Below, one piece after another: positions 37,642 to 47,117 of a stretch of DNA of 64,000 nt. The stretch lies in NCBI GenBank assembly GCA_964542645.1, contig CAZIUG010000007.1, positions 1 to 64,000 on the forward strand. The letters run 5' to 3'. Under the pieces are notes generated by a model. That model saw only the letters and a list, made by a program, of their open reading frames with translations. It was not told the DNA's origin and did not search any database. Every line of letters starts with the position of its first letter. Positions within the stretch are counted from its first letter, which is position 1. The stretch is from Moanibacter sp964542645. Its GTDB lineage: Bacteria > Verrucomicrobiota > Verrucomicrobiia > Opitutales > UBA2987. A program made the position numbers and the translations under genes.

Positions 37642-38991
37642 TTACGCCAAACGATGAAACCCGGATTCCTTTACTAAACCACCGATTCTTTGCTCGATAT
37701 CGTCTTCTCGAATAGCCTCTCCTAGTTCTGCCACCACCGAATCGGCAGCCTTCAGGTACGCATCAACATGACGATCCTCATGTGCTAACATGGGGTACAT
37801 TCCTGCAACCGCAAGAAACCCGCGCTCTAGCATTCGAATAGTCCACAGCGTGAATAAAGCGTTCGCCTTGGAGTGATCGATTCCAAAGTACAATAGCGCC
37901 GGGTGAGAGGAAAACATCCATGGTACCCGATGCTTCTCTGCAATTTTCGCTAACCCCTCTTGCAATCTGGTGCCAATCCGAAAGAGATGAGCTGGCACAT
38001 CGATGCGCATGTGCTTTTTGACGGTAGCCAGGGCGGCCGCTGGGCCGACTCCTTCACTCCAGTAAGCACTCGAGATGAAAGTATCCTGAAAGGCGCCCAT
38101 GGTCTCATTCGAACCAAGTATTGCCGCCATGGGATGGCCGTTGCCTAAAGATTTGGCAAACACTGCCATGTCGGGGCAAACACCGTACTTTAGGTGCGAA
38201 CCGCCACAAGAGAGCTTCCAGCTGATTGTGATCTCGTCGAAGATGAGGCGAGCACCGCAGTGATCAGCCAGCTCGCGAGCTCCTTCCAAGAACCCAGGCT
38301 CCGGCTTGGAATTCCGTGTAGGCTCAACCACTATTGCAGCCAATTCCGGCCCATGAGCATCTACAATTGCTTTCAATTCCTCGATCTGGTTGTAAGCAAA
38401 AGGTATCGTTGTGCCGGCTAAACCACGTGGCACTCCCAAAGGCTCCAGCCCTGGCAAAAGGTGCCAATCGCCCAGCCGATCTGCCATTCCCCCGTCCTGG
38501 TTCGGCATATTCGCAGCAAGATACCAATCATGCCATCCGTGGTAGCCGCAAAACGCGACTTTATCTCGTCGCGTACTCGCCCGAGCGATCCGGACAGCAA
38601 TTGTCATGGTCTCACCTCCTAATCGTCCAAAACGGATCTTCCTCGCCCAAGGATGAAGCTCCAGAAGTAACTCAGCTAGCTCAACCTCTTCAGGCGGATT
38701 CATAGCACACATCGATCCATCCCTCACACGCCGAACAACGGCTTCGGTAACATCGGGATCAGCATATCCAAGCGCTGTGGCACCGATACCGCATTGCGAC
38801 ATGTCCACATAGGTTTGCCCATCTACGTCGGTAACTTCGCATCCCTGTGCCCTGACAGCGTAAGGGGGCCACTGCTGCGGCGCTCTAAGCTCTTGCCGGA
38901 ACCCAAATAGTCCAGTAGCACCGACAATTAACCGTTTTGCTTTGTCGTAAAGTTTCTGACCAGCGGTGATGTTGTGTATCGGCGTTTTCAT
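37642..38991 (-). CDS. Class III aminotransferase (glutamate-1-semialdehyde aminomutase-like)
   Basis: 449 aa. PLP fold type I. GYHGWHDWY, LIFDEITISWKL (cofactor-binding Asp), and FAKSLGNGHPMAAILG with the PLP lysine are all in place, as in HemL. Residues at the front, however, differ from the true tetrapyrrole enzyme, and such HemL-like proteins are often found in catabolic and biosynthetic loci. It lies downstream of a hydratase gene on the same strand with a 207 bp gap. The substrate is unknown, perhaps an amino-sugar acid or beta-amino acid. Confidence 0.82.
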   Translation of the reverse strand: MKTPIHNITAGQKLYDKAKRLIVGATGLFGFRQELRAPQQWPPYAVRAQGCEVTDVDGQTYVDMSQCGIGATALGYADPDVTEAVVRRVRDGSMCAMNPPEEVELAELLLELHPWARKIRFGRLGGETMTIAVRIARASTRRDKVAFCGYHGWHDWYLAANMPNQDGGMADRLGDWHLLPGLEPLGVPRGLAGTTIPFAYNQIEELKAIVDAHGPELAAIVVEPTRNSKPEPGFLEGARELADHCGARLIFDEITISWKLSCGGSHLKYGVCPDMAVFAKSLGNGHPMAAILGSNETMGAFQDTFISSAYWSEGVGPAAALATVKKHMRIDVPAHLFRIGTRLQEGLAKIAEKHRVPWMFSSHPALLYFGIDHSKANALFTLWTIRMLERGFLAVAGMYPMLAHEDRHVDAYLKAADSVVAELGEAIREDDIEQRIGGLVKESGFHRLA

Positions 38992-39198
38992 CCCTGTAGT
39001 CCCCTCTTACAAAATATCTATTGACTCCTTGATCAATAAATGACCTGCCCCAATATACTGTATCATAATAATATTCAGGTGTATGGTTTCGCCGTCAATA
39101 TTCTCCTTTGTGTTATGTTCTCTCTAGAGCGCAACGATCTGAAATGATAAAGATTCAACCAACATCTGTCAAAAAACTCCTAAAAATCTTGAAAGCAA

Positions 39199-40011
39199 TC
39201 ATACAAAATGAACGGACGCGTCTCCTAGCCCTTCTATTTCCACGGCTACAATATCGCCCATAGTTACCCATTTAGTTTGTACGATACTACCAAGCATTAT
39301 AATCCAATCCTTGGGTAAGTCACGCCCACGCTTAGCCTCGAAGTTCGCGAGCCAAACCAAGGCCTCCAAGGGGTGTCCATTTATGATGTCCCGCCCTTGT
39401 CCCAAACCAACTTCAACACCATTAATCATCAAGGATCCCTGCACCCTAGAAAGATCCAGAGCATGCCAATCGAACACAGGGTTCCCCAATACAATTCCAG
39501 CACCAAAAAAATCATCGGCCAACCAAATCCGCCAATCAGGCTCACGTACGGAAAAATCAACATAACGATCATCTACGATTTCTATAGCGGGAAAAAACGC
39601 CCCAACAGCTTCTGAGACGCTTCCGATAGTATGGGGCGCCCCCGATGCTGAAATTGCAGACTTAAGTTTTACGGCAATTTCGCATTCGACCCCAACATGA
39701 AGGAAGGAATTAAATCCAAACTTACCGATCCCATGCTGCACGGTCGTATCAAATATTCCACCTGCACACGGATGTGGTACGCCGAGATAATCCTGCATTA
39801 CTTTTGTGGTACACCCTATTTTTGTACCCAAGACTGTCCCATAACCATTTGCCGTCAGCAGGATGTGTAAGGCATCTTGTATCGCCATGCTATCCTCTGT
39901 ATCAACTGGCTCCCATTCCACATCCGGATAACCGATCGGCGAAGAAGGCTGCAACCGCCCTTTAGCAACAAATTCCGCCGCACGTTTTATTAAGTTCTCT
40001 GATAGAGCCAT
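39199..40011 (-). CDS. 2-keto-4-pentenoate hydratase-like protein (FAH superfamily)
   Basis: 270 aa. VGVECEIAVKL has the E-x-E metal pair and AIEIVDDRYVDF, GAGIVLGNP and GLGQGRDIINGHPLEALVWL are all motifs of the MhpD/4-oxalocrotonate decarboxylase branch of the fumarylacetoacetase superfamily. Members hydrate 2-oxopent-4-enoates or decarboxylate 2-oxo acids in meta-cleavage routes, and some act on sugar-derived keto acids. No ring-cleavage genes are near. Upstream of the aminotransferase gene, same strand, so a two-gene unit is possible. Confidence 0.78.
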   Translation of the reverse strand: MALSENLIKRAAEFVAKGRLQPSSPIGYPDVEWEPVDTEDSMAIQDALHILLTANGYGTVLGTKIGCTTKVMQDYLGVPHPCAGGIFDTTVQHGIGKFGFNSFLHVGVECEIAVKLKSAISASGAPHTIGSVSEAVGAFFPAIEIVDDRYVDFSVREPDWRIWLADDFFGAGIVLGNPVFDWHALDLSRVQGSLMINGVEVGLGQGRDIINGHPLEALVWLANFEAKRGRDLPKDWIIMLGSIVQTKWVTMGDIVAVEIEGLGDASVHFV

Positions 40012-40368
40012 AATTTTCCTCTATATGCTTCAAGCAGACCGTTCCGTTTTAGCCATAACCGTCCTTGGTGAGACCGTATGTGATTATTTTCAGCGTACAA
40101 GCAGCGATGGATGACTAAAAGCGCTAATTCCAGCCATGGAGTTACCGCTCAGCAGCTATCACTGTCAATAGTTCAACCGGAAGATTGATGAAATCCAACA
40201 TGGAGAGCTAAACCATATCCCGCACAAAACCTTCCATGATTTTTGGAGATTGAGTTGCCAAATCGCGATGGAATCCTAGATTTCTTTAGGTATTTTTCAC
40301 ATCATGTATTTCCTTCAACTAGGAATTTGCGTTTGCTAATCATTCGAATTGCAATAGCTCTAATAAAC
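40012..40368. other. Divergent intergenic region
   Basis: About 360 bp between the hydratase start (minus) and the SDR start (plus). The SDR frame is open through part of it (from 40243) but that extension looks unlike the family. No other feature is seen. Confidence 0.4.
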
Positions 40369-41151
40369 ATGTCTAAAGCGTATACACTGTCAGGAAAGAA
40401 AGCTCTGGTCACAGGGGGTAAAAGACGGATTGGACGCGGAATAGCTCTTGCTCTGGCGGAGGCCGGATGCGATGTGGGCATCAATGATCTAACAGTGGAT
40501 AGCGATGCCCAGGAGACAGTGCAATTGATTCAAAAGTTGAATCGCAAATCTGAATTCTATCCCGCCGACATCTCAGACCCCACTCATGTCGAGAAAATGT
40601 TTAGCACTTTCCTTGAGGAGTTCGGCCAAATCGATATCCTTGTCAACAATCCGTACGGAGGAACTGGCCAGGGATTCCTAGAGCTGACTGAGAAAAACTG
40701 GGATCTCAACCTAGATATTGGGCTCAAGGGTTTTTATTTATGCAGTCAACAGGCCACCCGAGCAATGGTGGCAACGGGTACCAAAGGATGCATTGTCAGT
40801 ACATCTTCGGTCCACGGACGCAGAGCTTGGAAAGGGGATACAGCTTATGGAGTCGCCAAAGCGGGAGTACTGCGACTGACCGAGAGCATGGCAGTCGATC
40901 TAGGAGAATACGGTATCCGATGTAATGCTGTACTCCCCGGCCATATGAATACCAACCACGAATTCGACACCCCTCCTCCGTCTGTTGGCAGTATCGAAGA
41001 ATCGCTCTTTGAGCACGTGCCATTGCGTCGACGTGGCACGCCAGAAGATATCGGTCGCGCCGTCGTGTTCCTCTGCTCTGATGCATCGGCCTGTATAACT
41101 GGCGTATCCCTTCCCGTAGATGGAGGGTTGCTAGCAGGAGCAGTAGGATGA
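40369..41151 (+). CDS. Short-chain dehydrogenase/reductase
   Basis: 260 aa from the ATG at 40369. The frame opens at 40243 but the added 42 residues lack the fold; KKALVTGGKRRIGRGIA begins soon after the chosen start. TGGKRRIG is the NAD(P) glycine motif (a basic variant of TGxxxGIG), LVNNPYGG replaces the usual NNAG, STSSVHG has the active-site Ser and YGVAK the Tyr and Lys. The late PVDGGLLAG closing is typical. Substrate unknown. Followed by a small membrane protein gene. Confidence 0.8.
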   Translation: MSKAYTLSGKKALVTGGKRRIGRGIALALAEAGCDVGINDLTVDSDAQETVQLIQKLNRKSEFYPADISDPTHVEKMFSTFLEEFGQIDILVNNPYGGTGQGFLELTEKNWDLNLDIGLKGFYLCSQQATRAMVATGTKGCIVSTSSVHGRRAWKGDTAYGVAKAGVLRLTESMAVDLGEYGIRCNAVLPGHMNTNHEFDTPPPSVGSIEESLFEHVPLRRRGTPEDIGRAVVFLCSDASACITGVSLPVDGGLLAGAVG

Positions 41152-41305
41152 ACAACCGGCAGAAACAAATCGGGTACGCTCAGTGGCAAATTCCACGAAA
41201 AAAATTCTCATAAAAAAACTGAAATCATAGAACTTGAGCTCTGAAATTTGTCTTCATTCTCCGTTTGGCTGAATTACGCTTATTGCCCTCAAACCCAGAA
41301 ATACC

Positions 41306-41533
41306 ATGGACATCGACATGGACCAAATATGGAAAACGATATTTTCAGGAGAACCTATCGGTATAATCATTCTCATCATCACAGGTTTGATTGTCTTTTA
41401 TTTCATTTACAAACTGGGTAAGATCTTCCTTTTCTTGATCACACTCATCGGACTGGCCATTATCGGCTATGTTTTTTTTCCAGACCTACTAGATTCCGCT
41501 ATCGACTGGTTCCGCAACGATCAGGCGAAGTAG
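41306..41533 (+). CDS. Small two-helix membrane protein, unknown function
   Basis: 75 aa. Two hydrophobic segments at about residues 17-37 (GIIILIITGLIVFYFIY) and 40-58 (IFLFLITLIGLAIIGYVFF), with an acidic N-terminus and a short polar tail. I do not recognise a family. It lies between an SDR gene and a glycosyltransferase gene on the opposite strand. The consistent hydrophobic pattern and ATG start support it as real, but no homologue is known to me. Confidence 0.5.
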   Translation: MDIDMDQIWKTIFSGEPIGIIILIITGLIVFYFIYKLGKIFLFLITLIGLAIIGYVFFPDLLDSAIDWFRNDQAK

Positions 41534-41586
41534 AAGGAAAGGTAGCGAACTGCTAGCCATTTACCCGCAAGGGAAATTACTCTGGT

Positions 41587-42798
41587 TCACATCCTTTGGG
41601 AGGTATTGGAACGCAGTGAGTCCATCCAGTCAATCAGGTGGTTAGAGTATTCTTTCCAGGTTCGAAACTTCCGATTCTTTGCTTCGGATGCTAACTTTCG
41701 ATAGAGCTCTCGATCTTCAAGTAAGCGCCGCATTCCAACAGCAATCGCATCGTCTGTGACATCGCTTAGGACGAGACAGCCTCCATTTTTCGAGCGCTCC
41801 CGGAGAGCCCCACGGTCGCTGCAAATACAAGGCTTGCCGTAGCTCAAACTTTCCAAGACTGGAAGACCAAATCCCTCATAGAGAGAGGGGTATATACTGA
41901 AGTAACATTTTCTGTATTCTTCTCGAATACGATTTTCACTGACATGCCCGATCCAACAAACGGGGCGTCCCTTCCGTCTTAACCGTTTCAAAAAATCAAT
42001 TGCCGTCCCCCCAGTTTCACGATTAAGTGCCCCGATTATTTTAAGCTCGAACGAAACTCCAGCATCCCACAAAGCTTCCGCCGCTTCGAACAATTTCAGA
42101 TGATTTTTCCGTCCTTCTATGGTGCTGACATTGAGGATAACAGGACGCACTACGTCCGGATCGGACGCCGCACCAATGAAGGATTCACTGACAAAATCAG
42201 TTCCCAAAGGAATACTTTCCACTGGCGGGTGTTTTACAACGCCATTATTTTCCCAGAATGCTATCAAATCACGTTTCGACGTTTCCGAGATGGCGGCGAT
42301 TCCATCAAATTGCAAAAGATCCATTAGGTAACGGGGAAACCGCCTCACCGTTGCCAGCGGCGTATATTCTGGGAACCCGATCGGGATGGCATCAAAGAAC
42401 AAGGCTGTCTTAGGGCCCGCTATACGAGGCGTAAGTCCATTCACAACGTTGGAAAATTTGGGGCTAAATATTTCGGGAACCAAAAACCCACTAAAGTGCT
42501 TGTCGGGTATACGAGTACCTCGAACCAAAAACGGAAAGATTCGACCCCACCTCCCAGTGAGTCTTTGTCCTCTACTCCAAATGGATTTTCGATTCGTTGG
42601 AGAAAGCTTTCCCACGTTCGGCGAAAGATTTTCTACTTCATCAGAAGTCAGCATCCGCCAGGACTTTAGGTACGGATCATAACACACCGGAAGACACTGG
42701 TTCGAATCTCGCAGTTCCCTACATAGACTACGACAGACCCGCTGAATCCCTGTATTGGATGGGCAGTGTGAAGTGTGTGAAACGTCTAAGAGTATCAT
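41587..42798 (-). CDS. Glycosyltransferase family 4
   Basis: 403 aa. GT-B fold retaining glycosyltransferase: ILNVSTIEGRKNH opens the nucleotide-sugar domain and SLYEGFGLPVLESLSYGKP is the E-x7-E motif that binds the sugar nucleotide, followed by CSDRGALRE. The N-terminal GIQRVCRSLCREL resembles the acceptor-domain start of mannosyl- and other transferases. It may act on surface polysaccharide, but no capsule or LPS cluster is in the window. The last of a minus-strand series, about 195 bp after the PhyH gene. Confidence 0.87.
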   Translation of the reverse strand: MILLDVSHTSHCPSNTGIQRVCRSLCRELRDSNQCLPVCYDPYLKSWRMLTSDEVENLSPNVGKLSPTNRKSIWSRGQRLTGRWGRIFPFLVRGTRIPDKHFSGFLVPEIFSPKFSNVVNGLTPRIAGPKTALFFDAIPIGFPEYTPLATVRRFPRYLMDLLQFDGIAAISETSKRDLIAFWENNGVVKHPPVESIPLGTDFVSESFIGAASDPDVVRPVILNVSTIEGRKNHLKLFEAAEALWDAGVSFELKIIGALNRETGGTAIDFLKRLRRKGRPVCWIGHVSENRIREEYRKCYFSIYPSLYEGFGLPVLESLSYGKPCICSDRGALRERSKNGGCLVLSDVTDDAIAVGMRRLLEDRELYRKLASEAKNRKFRTWKEYSNHLIDWMDSLRSNTSQRM

Positions 42799-42994
42799 TG
42801 TACCGCTTCAAAAGAGTCGCCGTTCCTCGAAATTTTTAGAGGTTTCAATCCAACAGATATTTACGGACCGTACCAAGCAATCTATATTTTACAACTGAAT
42901 CCAATTACCTATTAAAGGTCACCGAAATATCCCTACTGATTCATCTACTATCGAACACCTTCTTCCTCAGAAACTGTTGAGCATTTCACTGGTA

Positions 42995-43825
42995 TTAAGG
43001 GAGAAGCGGTGCAATCGGCTGGATGATGCTACGGCGGGTCGGATTAAGACGCTGGAGCAACTCTGAGGACGGTTGATAACCAAACCGCGTGTTACTCCAC
43101 CTGGGACCATATCGATAGACAATAATGCGTCGTTCTCCAGGATTTTTTCGCTCGGCCGAACCGTGGGCGAGAGCGTCAACGAAAAGTACGGCATCGCCGG
43201 CTTGTATATGGACCTCCACAGCCCCGATTGCACCATCAGCTGAGGTACCCATGAGATCTTTGTAATTTCCGCGCAAGGTAGGATGGTCAAGGTTTGACTT
43301 GTGGGACCCGGGAACAATTAAGGTGGCGCCGTCACCAGGCCCTATATCGGTCAAGGCCAGAAGGATATTTATCATTCCGCAATGGAATTTCCCATCGTGA
43401 TAACGGAACTGACTGCGAATATTGCGACTAGCACCACCTGAATGGAGATTTATAGATTCACCCGGTCCCCGAACGGAAACAAAATTCTCGTCAATAAAGA
43501 GACCCTCAGACTCTCCCACAAAGTTTCGAACTTTTTCGATCCAAACAGGGTGATCGATTAACTCCTCAAAGGGCAACCCACCTTCAACTACGTTCTGCAG
43601 ATTCAAACCACGTTTAGGGTGGTGCGTTTGACAGTGAACACGACCTCGCCATTCGTCCGGTCTAATATCGCGGTAGGCGTCTATCTCCTGGTTGAGGCTG
43701 TCTAAGTGGCCTTGGGTTACTGCTCCAGGTAAGAGAAGGTAACCCTGAAGATCGAACATATAGGTTTCATTATATTCTCTCACAGGCGGAAGATTTATGG
43801 TTCGTTTGGGAATTCCTGTCGACAT
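42995..43825 (-). CDS. PhyH family protein with His-Ser-Gly at the iron site
   Basis: 276 aa. PhyH-family fold: GPGDGATLIVPGSHKSNL is the conserved loop, LAHGSAE has the second His (H221) and the GERRIIVYRY pair (R232-R233) can bind 2-oxoglutarate. In the first PhyH of this window the matching segment is LHADYG with the His-x-Asp ligands; here it is NLHSGGA (H128, S129, G130), so the carboxylate ligand is missing. Iron halogenases such as WelO5 and SyrB2 have Gly or Ala in this place. This may be a halogenase-like change, an altered oxygenase or an inactive protein. The substrate is unknown. Minus-strand neighbour of another PhyH gene. Confidence 0.8.
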   Translation of the reverse strand: MSTGIPKRTINLPPVREYNETYMFDLQGYLLLPGAVTQGHLDSLNQEIDAYRDIRPDEWRGRVHCQTHHPKRGLNLQNVVEGGLPFEELIDHPVWIEKVRNFVGESEGLFIDENFVSVRGPGESINLHSGGASRNIRSQFRYHDGKFHCGMINILLALTDIGPGDGATLIVPGSHKSNLDHPTLRGNYKDLMGTSADGAIGAVEVHIQAGDAVLFVDALAHGSAERKNPGERRIIVYRYGPRWSNTRFGYQPSSELLQRLNPTRRSIIQPIAPLLP

Positions 43826-43948
43826 TCGAATAACCTTGAGTCTTCTTTTGCTTTGTTGCTATTCAGTTTCACGGCTATGATACACGCGGTCACGCTTAAA
43901 CAATTAGCTCCATGGTTTAATATCTTCGTCCGTGAATATTATAGGTAA

Positions 43949-44767
43949 TCAATTACTTGATTCTACAGTATCTGGAATATTTTCCAGAAGCTGAGTCAGC
44001 TGGCGGCGGCGTTCTGGTGGGCAATCCTTCAATAATGGCCCGTCGGAGTTTTCCCCAAAAACCTCTTTTTTAGTGTAACCAGCACCACGGACATTATCCT
44101 GGAAGTGTGACAACCCCGAACCTGAATGGTCTTCCGTAAACACTATCGTGAACATCCGTCGTTTTGAGTCTCCCCCCCATGCGCTGTGTTTAGTGGCGTG
44201 ATCGAATACGACCAGATCGCCGGGCTGCGTTTCCAGCGCAACCGCCGGTATTTCACTACCGTGCAGCCCACCAAACATTCCCTTGTTCCGAAAGAGTTGG
44301 TCCTGATTCATTTCCGCAAACCCTTCGCCAGATCGATGGCTTCCAGGAATCACTCGCAACGCACCGGTCTCCCGCGTTACCGTGTCCAAATAGATAGCCA
44401 TCTTGTAGTAACGAATGGGAGGTGGCCATATCGTATCCGAATGCCAGTCGGTGTCACCAACATAGTAGTTCCCATCACTGTTCCAGTATTGATAATTCGC
44501 CCCCAACAGCCCAGCTGCGATACCGCTGATCCTATCATCATCCAGCAGCGTACATAGGTAGGCACTGTGATTGAGAAAGGGAACCACGCATGATCGTTGC
44601 CCCCTGTCATGAGTCGCCCCACTACCCCTTTGCATAAGGGTCTCAAAGGCCTCATCGATGTCGTAAATCTTATCACTGAGAAGACCCGGGAAAGAAAGAT
44701 ACCCATAGACAGCCATGAATTCACGTTGATGAGAAGTTAGTTCGAAGGTTCCCATATAAGTTCTCAA
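43949..44767 (-). CDS. PhyH family dioxygenase
   Basis: 272 aa. TDWHSDTIWP gives His109 and Asp111, the ATKHSAW segment His194 and the KRRMFTIVF pair the 2-oxoglutarate-binding Arg (203-204), so the facial triad is complete. RVIPGSHRSGEGF is the conserved loop. The substrate cannot be told; known relatives oxidise lipids, ectoine or small natural products. Unlike the neighbouring PhyH (42995-43825), it shows no change at the metal site. Gap to that gene is about 120 bp, so they may be co-transcribed. Confidence 0.85.
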   Translation of the reverse strand: MRTYMGTFELTSHQREFMAVYGYLSFPGLLSDKIYDIDEAFETLMQRGSGATHDRGQRSCVVPFLNHSAYLCTLLDDDRISGIAAGLLGANYQYWNSDGNYYVGDTDWHSDTIWPPPIRYYKMAIYLDTVTRETGALRVIPGSHRSGEGFAEMNQDQLFRNKGMFGGLHGSEIPAVALETQPGDLVVFDHATKHSAWGGDSKRRMFTIVFTEDHSGSGLSHFQDNVRGAGYTKKEVFGENSDGPLLKDCPPERRRQLTQLLENIPDTVESSN

Positions 44768-44981
44768 TAGTCGGCGAAACTAGGCTCCAGTATTTACCTA
44801 CCCCAAGATTGCCAAGTCCACTCCTCCATCCTTCTTATTTTGCCCTTCCTCGAAGCTAATCAACCCTTAGCTTTGATGTAAGTTGCAAATCACAGAAGGT
44901 TAGCTCCTCGGCTAGTCTGGTCCCAATACGGTAATTAGCAATGATAGTTCAACAAAAAATCTCAGGCGATTACTAAATTAC

Positions 44982-46082
44982 TTAATCCGGCATATAAAGA
45001 TAGATAGCATCAACTCCTTCCGGCCGCACAGAACTATCCTGTAGCGATCGATAGGGTTTGCTCACTATTCCGATATACCCATCTAATTCTATAACTTGTG
45101 CTTCGTGTGTTCCAACACCAATATCTATAATGTGCTCTTCCATTTGATTTCCTCGAGTTAAGAAGATCCGCTGGGATGGGGGATGCTTCTTCCAATCCTT
45201 CAGCCCCATCTCTCCAACGAAAACATCGGGACATCCATCGCCATCGAAGTCGGCAACTTGCAGAGAATGAGCGTCAATCAAATGGTCATGTAGCACTTCG
45301 TCTTCCCATAGATCCTCCGGATTCGCACCTGGCCGGAAAAGAGCCAAGCGTCCGTACTGCTGTCCAATATCAGCTCCTACCTCGCAAACAACAATCTGCG
45401 ACTTTCCAGAACCATCGAAATCTGCAGAAACCACTCGAACCCCTCCATAGTCTTTCGTGTAGATATGTCGTTCCCATTTCCCATTAGACAAAAGGCGATA
45501 CCACGAACACCCAGCGATAAGTTCCAATCTGCCGTCGCCGTCAACATCAGCAGCTGCGAGGGCTTGCTCATTTATTCCAGTAACGACTGGCCTGAAGTCC
45601 GGCCAGGGGCTGTTATACGGATCATCGGGCAGCGGAACCCAGAAGAGCGTCTCAGCGTCTTGATTCCAGACGTACAGCTCTGGCCTACCGTCACCGTCGA
45701 TATCTGCCAACAACAAATCGTGTGTGCGTTTTCCAGGAAGCTGAAAGACCTCACGACGAATCCACCTTTCAGTGGGATTGGCCGGGCATTCCCACCAAAA
45801 AACATGACTTCCTCGATCGCTTGTGCCAGCTATAAGATCAAGATGCCCATTTCCAGTAAGATCAACAAGCACTCCACCAACACTAATACTAGGGAAGGTG
45901 TCATCGATAAGGTACTGTTGCCAAATACCATTGGTAGTCCTACCAAACCAATGTAGCTGTTCCGGGTTTCGCGTCGCGATCACGATTTCAGGCCTACCAT
46001 CGTTATTAAGATCTCCAATAACGCACGACAAACGTTCAGCAGGGGGACCTTGATAGAGGGTGTGGCGACGAAAAAGCATCAT
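44982..46082 (-). CDS. FG-GAP repeat (VCBS) propeller protein, no signal peptide
   Basis: 366 aa. Seven or so FG-GAP motifs such as IGDLNNDGRPEIV, VDLTGNGHLDLIAG, ADIDGDGRPELYV, ADVDGDGRLELIAG, ADFDGSGKSQIVV and ADFDGDGCPDVFVG fill the whole protein, forming a calcium-binding propeller. There is no signal peptide, unlike most such proteins, and no extra domain. It starts 16 bp after the stop of the RraA-type aldolase gene on the same strand, so they probably form one transcript. Function unknown; a ligand-binding or folding partner role is a guess. Confidence 0.8.
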   Translation of the reverse strand: MMLFRRHTLYQGPPAERLSCVIGDLNNDGRPEIVIATRNPEQLHWFGRTTNGIWQQYLIDDTFPSISVGGVLVDLTGNGHLDLIAGTSDRGSHVFWWECPANPTERWIRREVFQLPGKRTHDLLLADIDGDGRPELYVWNQDAETLFWVPLPDDPYNSPWPDFRPVVTGINEQALAAADVDGDGRLELIAGCSWYRLLSNGKWERHIYTKDYGGVRVVSADFDGSGKSQIVVCEVGADIGQQYGRLALFRPGANPEDLWEDEVLHDHLIDAHSLQVADFDGDGCPDVFVGEMGLKDWKKHPPSQRIFLTRGNQMEEHIIDIGVGTHEAQVIELDGYIGIVSKPYRSLQDSSVRPEGVDAIYLYMPD

Positions 46083-46098
46083 ACGATGTTTCTTTACA

Positions 46099-46785
46099 TC
46101 ATCCCCGCGTAGTGTTCTTTCCAGAATAATAAATGATTTCCTCTACCAAATGTGGCGGAATGAAGATCACTCCTTCCATTGTACCGAGGATTACATCGCC
46201 TGGCATACATGTGGCCTCCCCGATACGGGTGATACCATTGATTTCTGGCATTGTCACTCCAGGGATAGCCTCGGGGTGGATTCGTCTCACATAGGTACCA
46301 AATTTTTCGATCCTCAGAATCCCTTGTAGGTCGCGAAGGCCACCATCAATAACCATGCCACGACCACCATTTTTCTTAATTGCGGTGGTAAGATTGTCAC
46401 CGACAAGGTTTATGTTACCGAAGAGATCGGCCACTAGCACATCACCCTCAACGATCTCATCAATCACCCAAGAGTTGGGGAATCCGATCCTCCCCTCGAT
46501 CTCTCCTTGCTTCATGATCGTTTCGTGAAGATCCGGACGCAATGGAACCCAACGACACGTAACCGCCCTTCCGACCAAAACCCTCAATGGGTGCAGGATT
46601 TTCCAATTGCCAGCGAAGTTGTGTTCATATCCGTGCTTTTCAAGAACGGTAAAAGCCTCTCCAATTGTAACAGACTTAATTTGCTTGAGAATATGATTCG
46701 ATACCAACGGCCGACCATTGGAATCACGTGCTCCGTGCCACTTACTCGTTATTTCCCTAATCAGTTCAGGATTGGTCAGTTTCAT
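46099..46785 (-). CDS. RraA-type/HMG aldolase family protein
   Basis: 228 aa. MVIDGGLRDLQGI is the family's metal/oxalate-binding motif with Arg and Asp, preceded by VLVADLFGN and AIKKNGGRGMV and followed by PGDVILGTMEGVIFIPPHL. This group includes 4-hydroxy-4-methyl-2-oxoglutarate/4-carboxy-4-hydroxy-2-oxoadipate aldolases and RNase E inhibitor RraA. With a keto-acid hydratase in the region, an aldolase role in a catabolic route is more likely than RNA control. Divergent from the second enolase-superfamily gene. Confidence 0.78.
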   Translation of the reverse strand: MKLTNPELIREITSKWHGARDSNGRPLVSNHILKQIKSVTIGEAFTVLEKHGYEHNFAGNWKILHPLRVLVGRAVTCRWVPLRPDLHETIMKQGEIEGRIGFPNSWVIDEIVEGDVLVADLFGNINLVGDNLTTAIKKNGGRGMVIDGGLRDLQGILRIEKFGTYVRRIHPEAIPGVTMPEINGITRIGEATCMPGDVILGTMEGVIFIPPHLVEEIIYYSGKNTTRG

Positions 46786-47117
46786 GGTATGAATTCTTTC
46801 TTCTCAGCTACGACAATCCAGGAGAAGATCATGTTTGCCGGCCATACTCTTTGAGGCTCGAAGCGAAGCGCGCTAAACGGTATAGCATTCCTACAACGTG
46901 CCACCCTCCATTCAGGAACAGCGAAACTTGGCAAAGTCCAGATTCCCATATCATCAACACCCTATCGTTGTATCTACAAAGCAATCCTAACCAACAAAAA
47001 ATCTTTCGTTAAGCTAATTTCCAAGGAGAAACTATATTCGCGTACGATTGGGACCATTGACATGGTGTAGGGTAAACGTTAAACGAAGCATTCTCTTCGA
47101 TACGAGAAGAATCACTC
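46786..47117. other. Divergent intergenic region
   Basis: About 330 bp between the aldolase-like gene (minus) and the enolase-superfamily gene (plus). Promoters for both should be here; I saw no clear ones and no RNA gene. Confidence 0.4.

Noticed and set aside
40243..40368. N-terminal extension of the SDR
   Set aside because: The 42 extra residues do not belong to the fold; the ATG at 40369 is just before the NAD-binding motif.
42703..42716. T-arm-like GGTTCGAATCTCGC
   Set aside because: It lies inside the well-supported glycosyltransferase gene with no tRNA fold around it.
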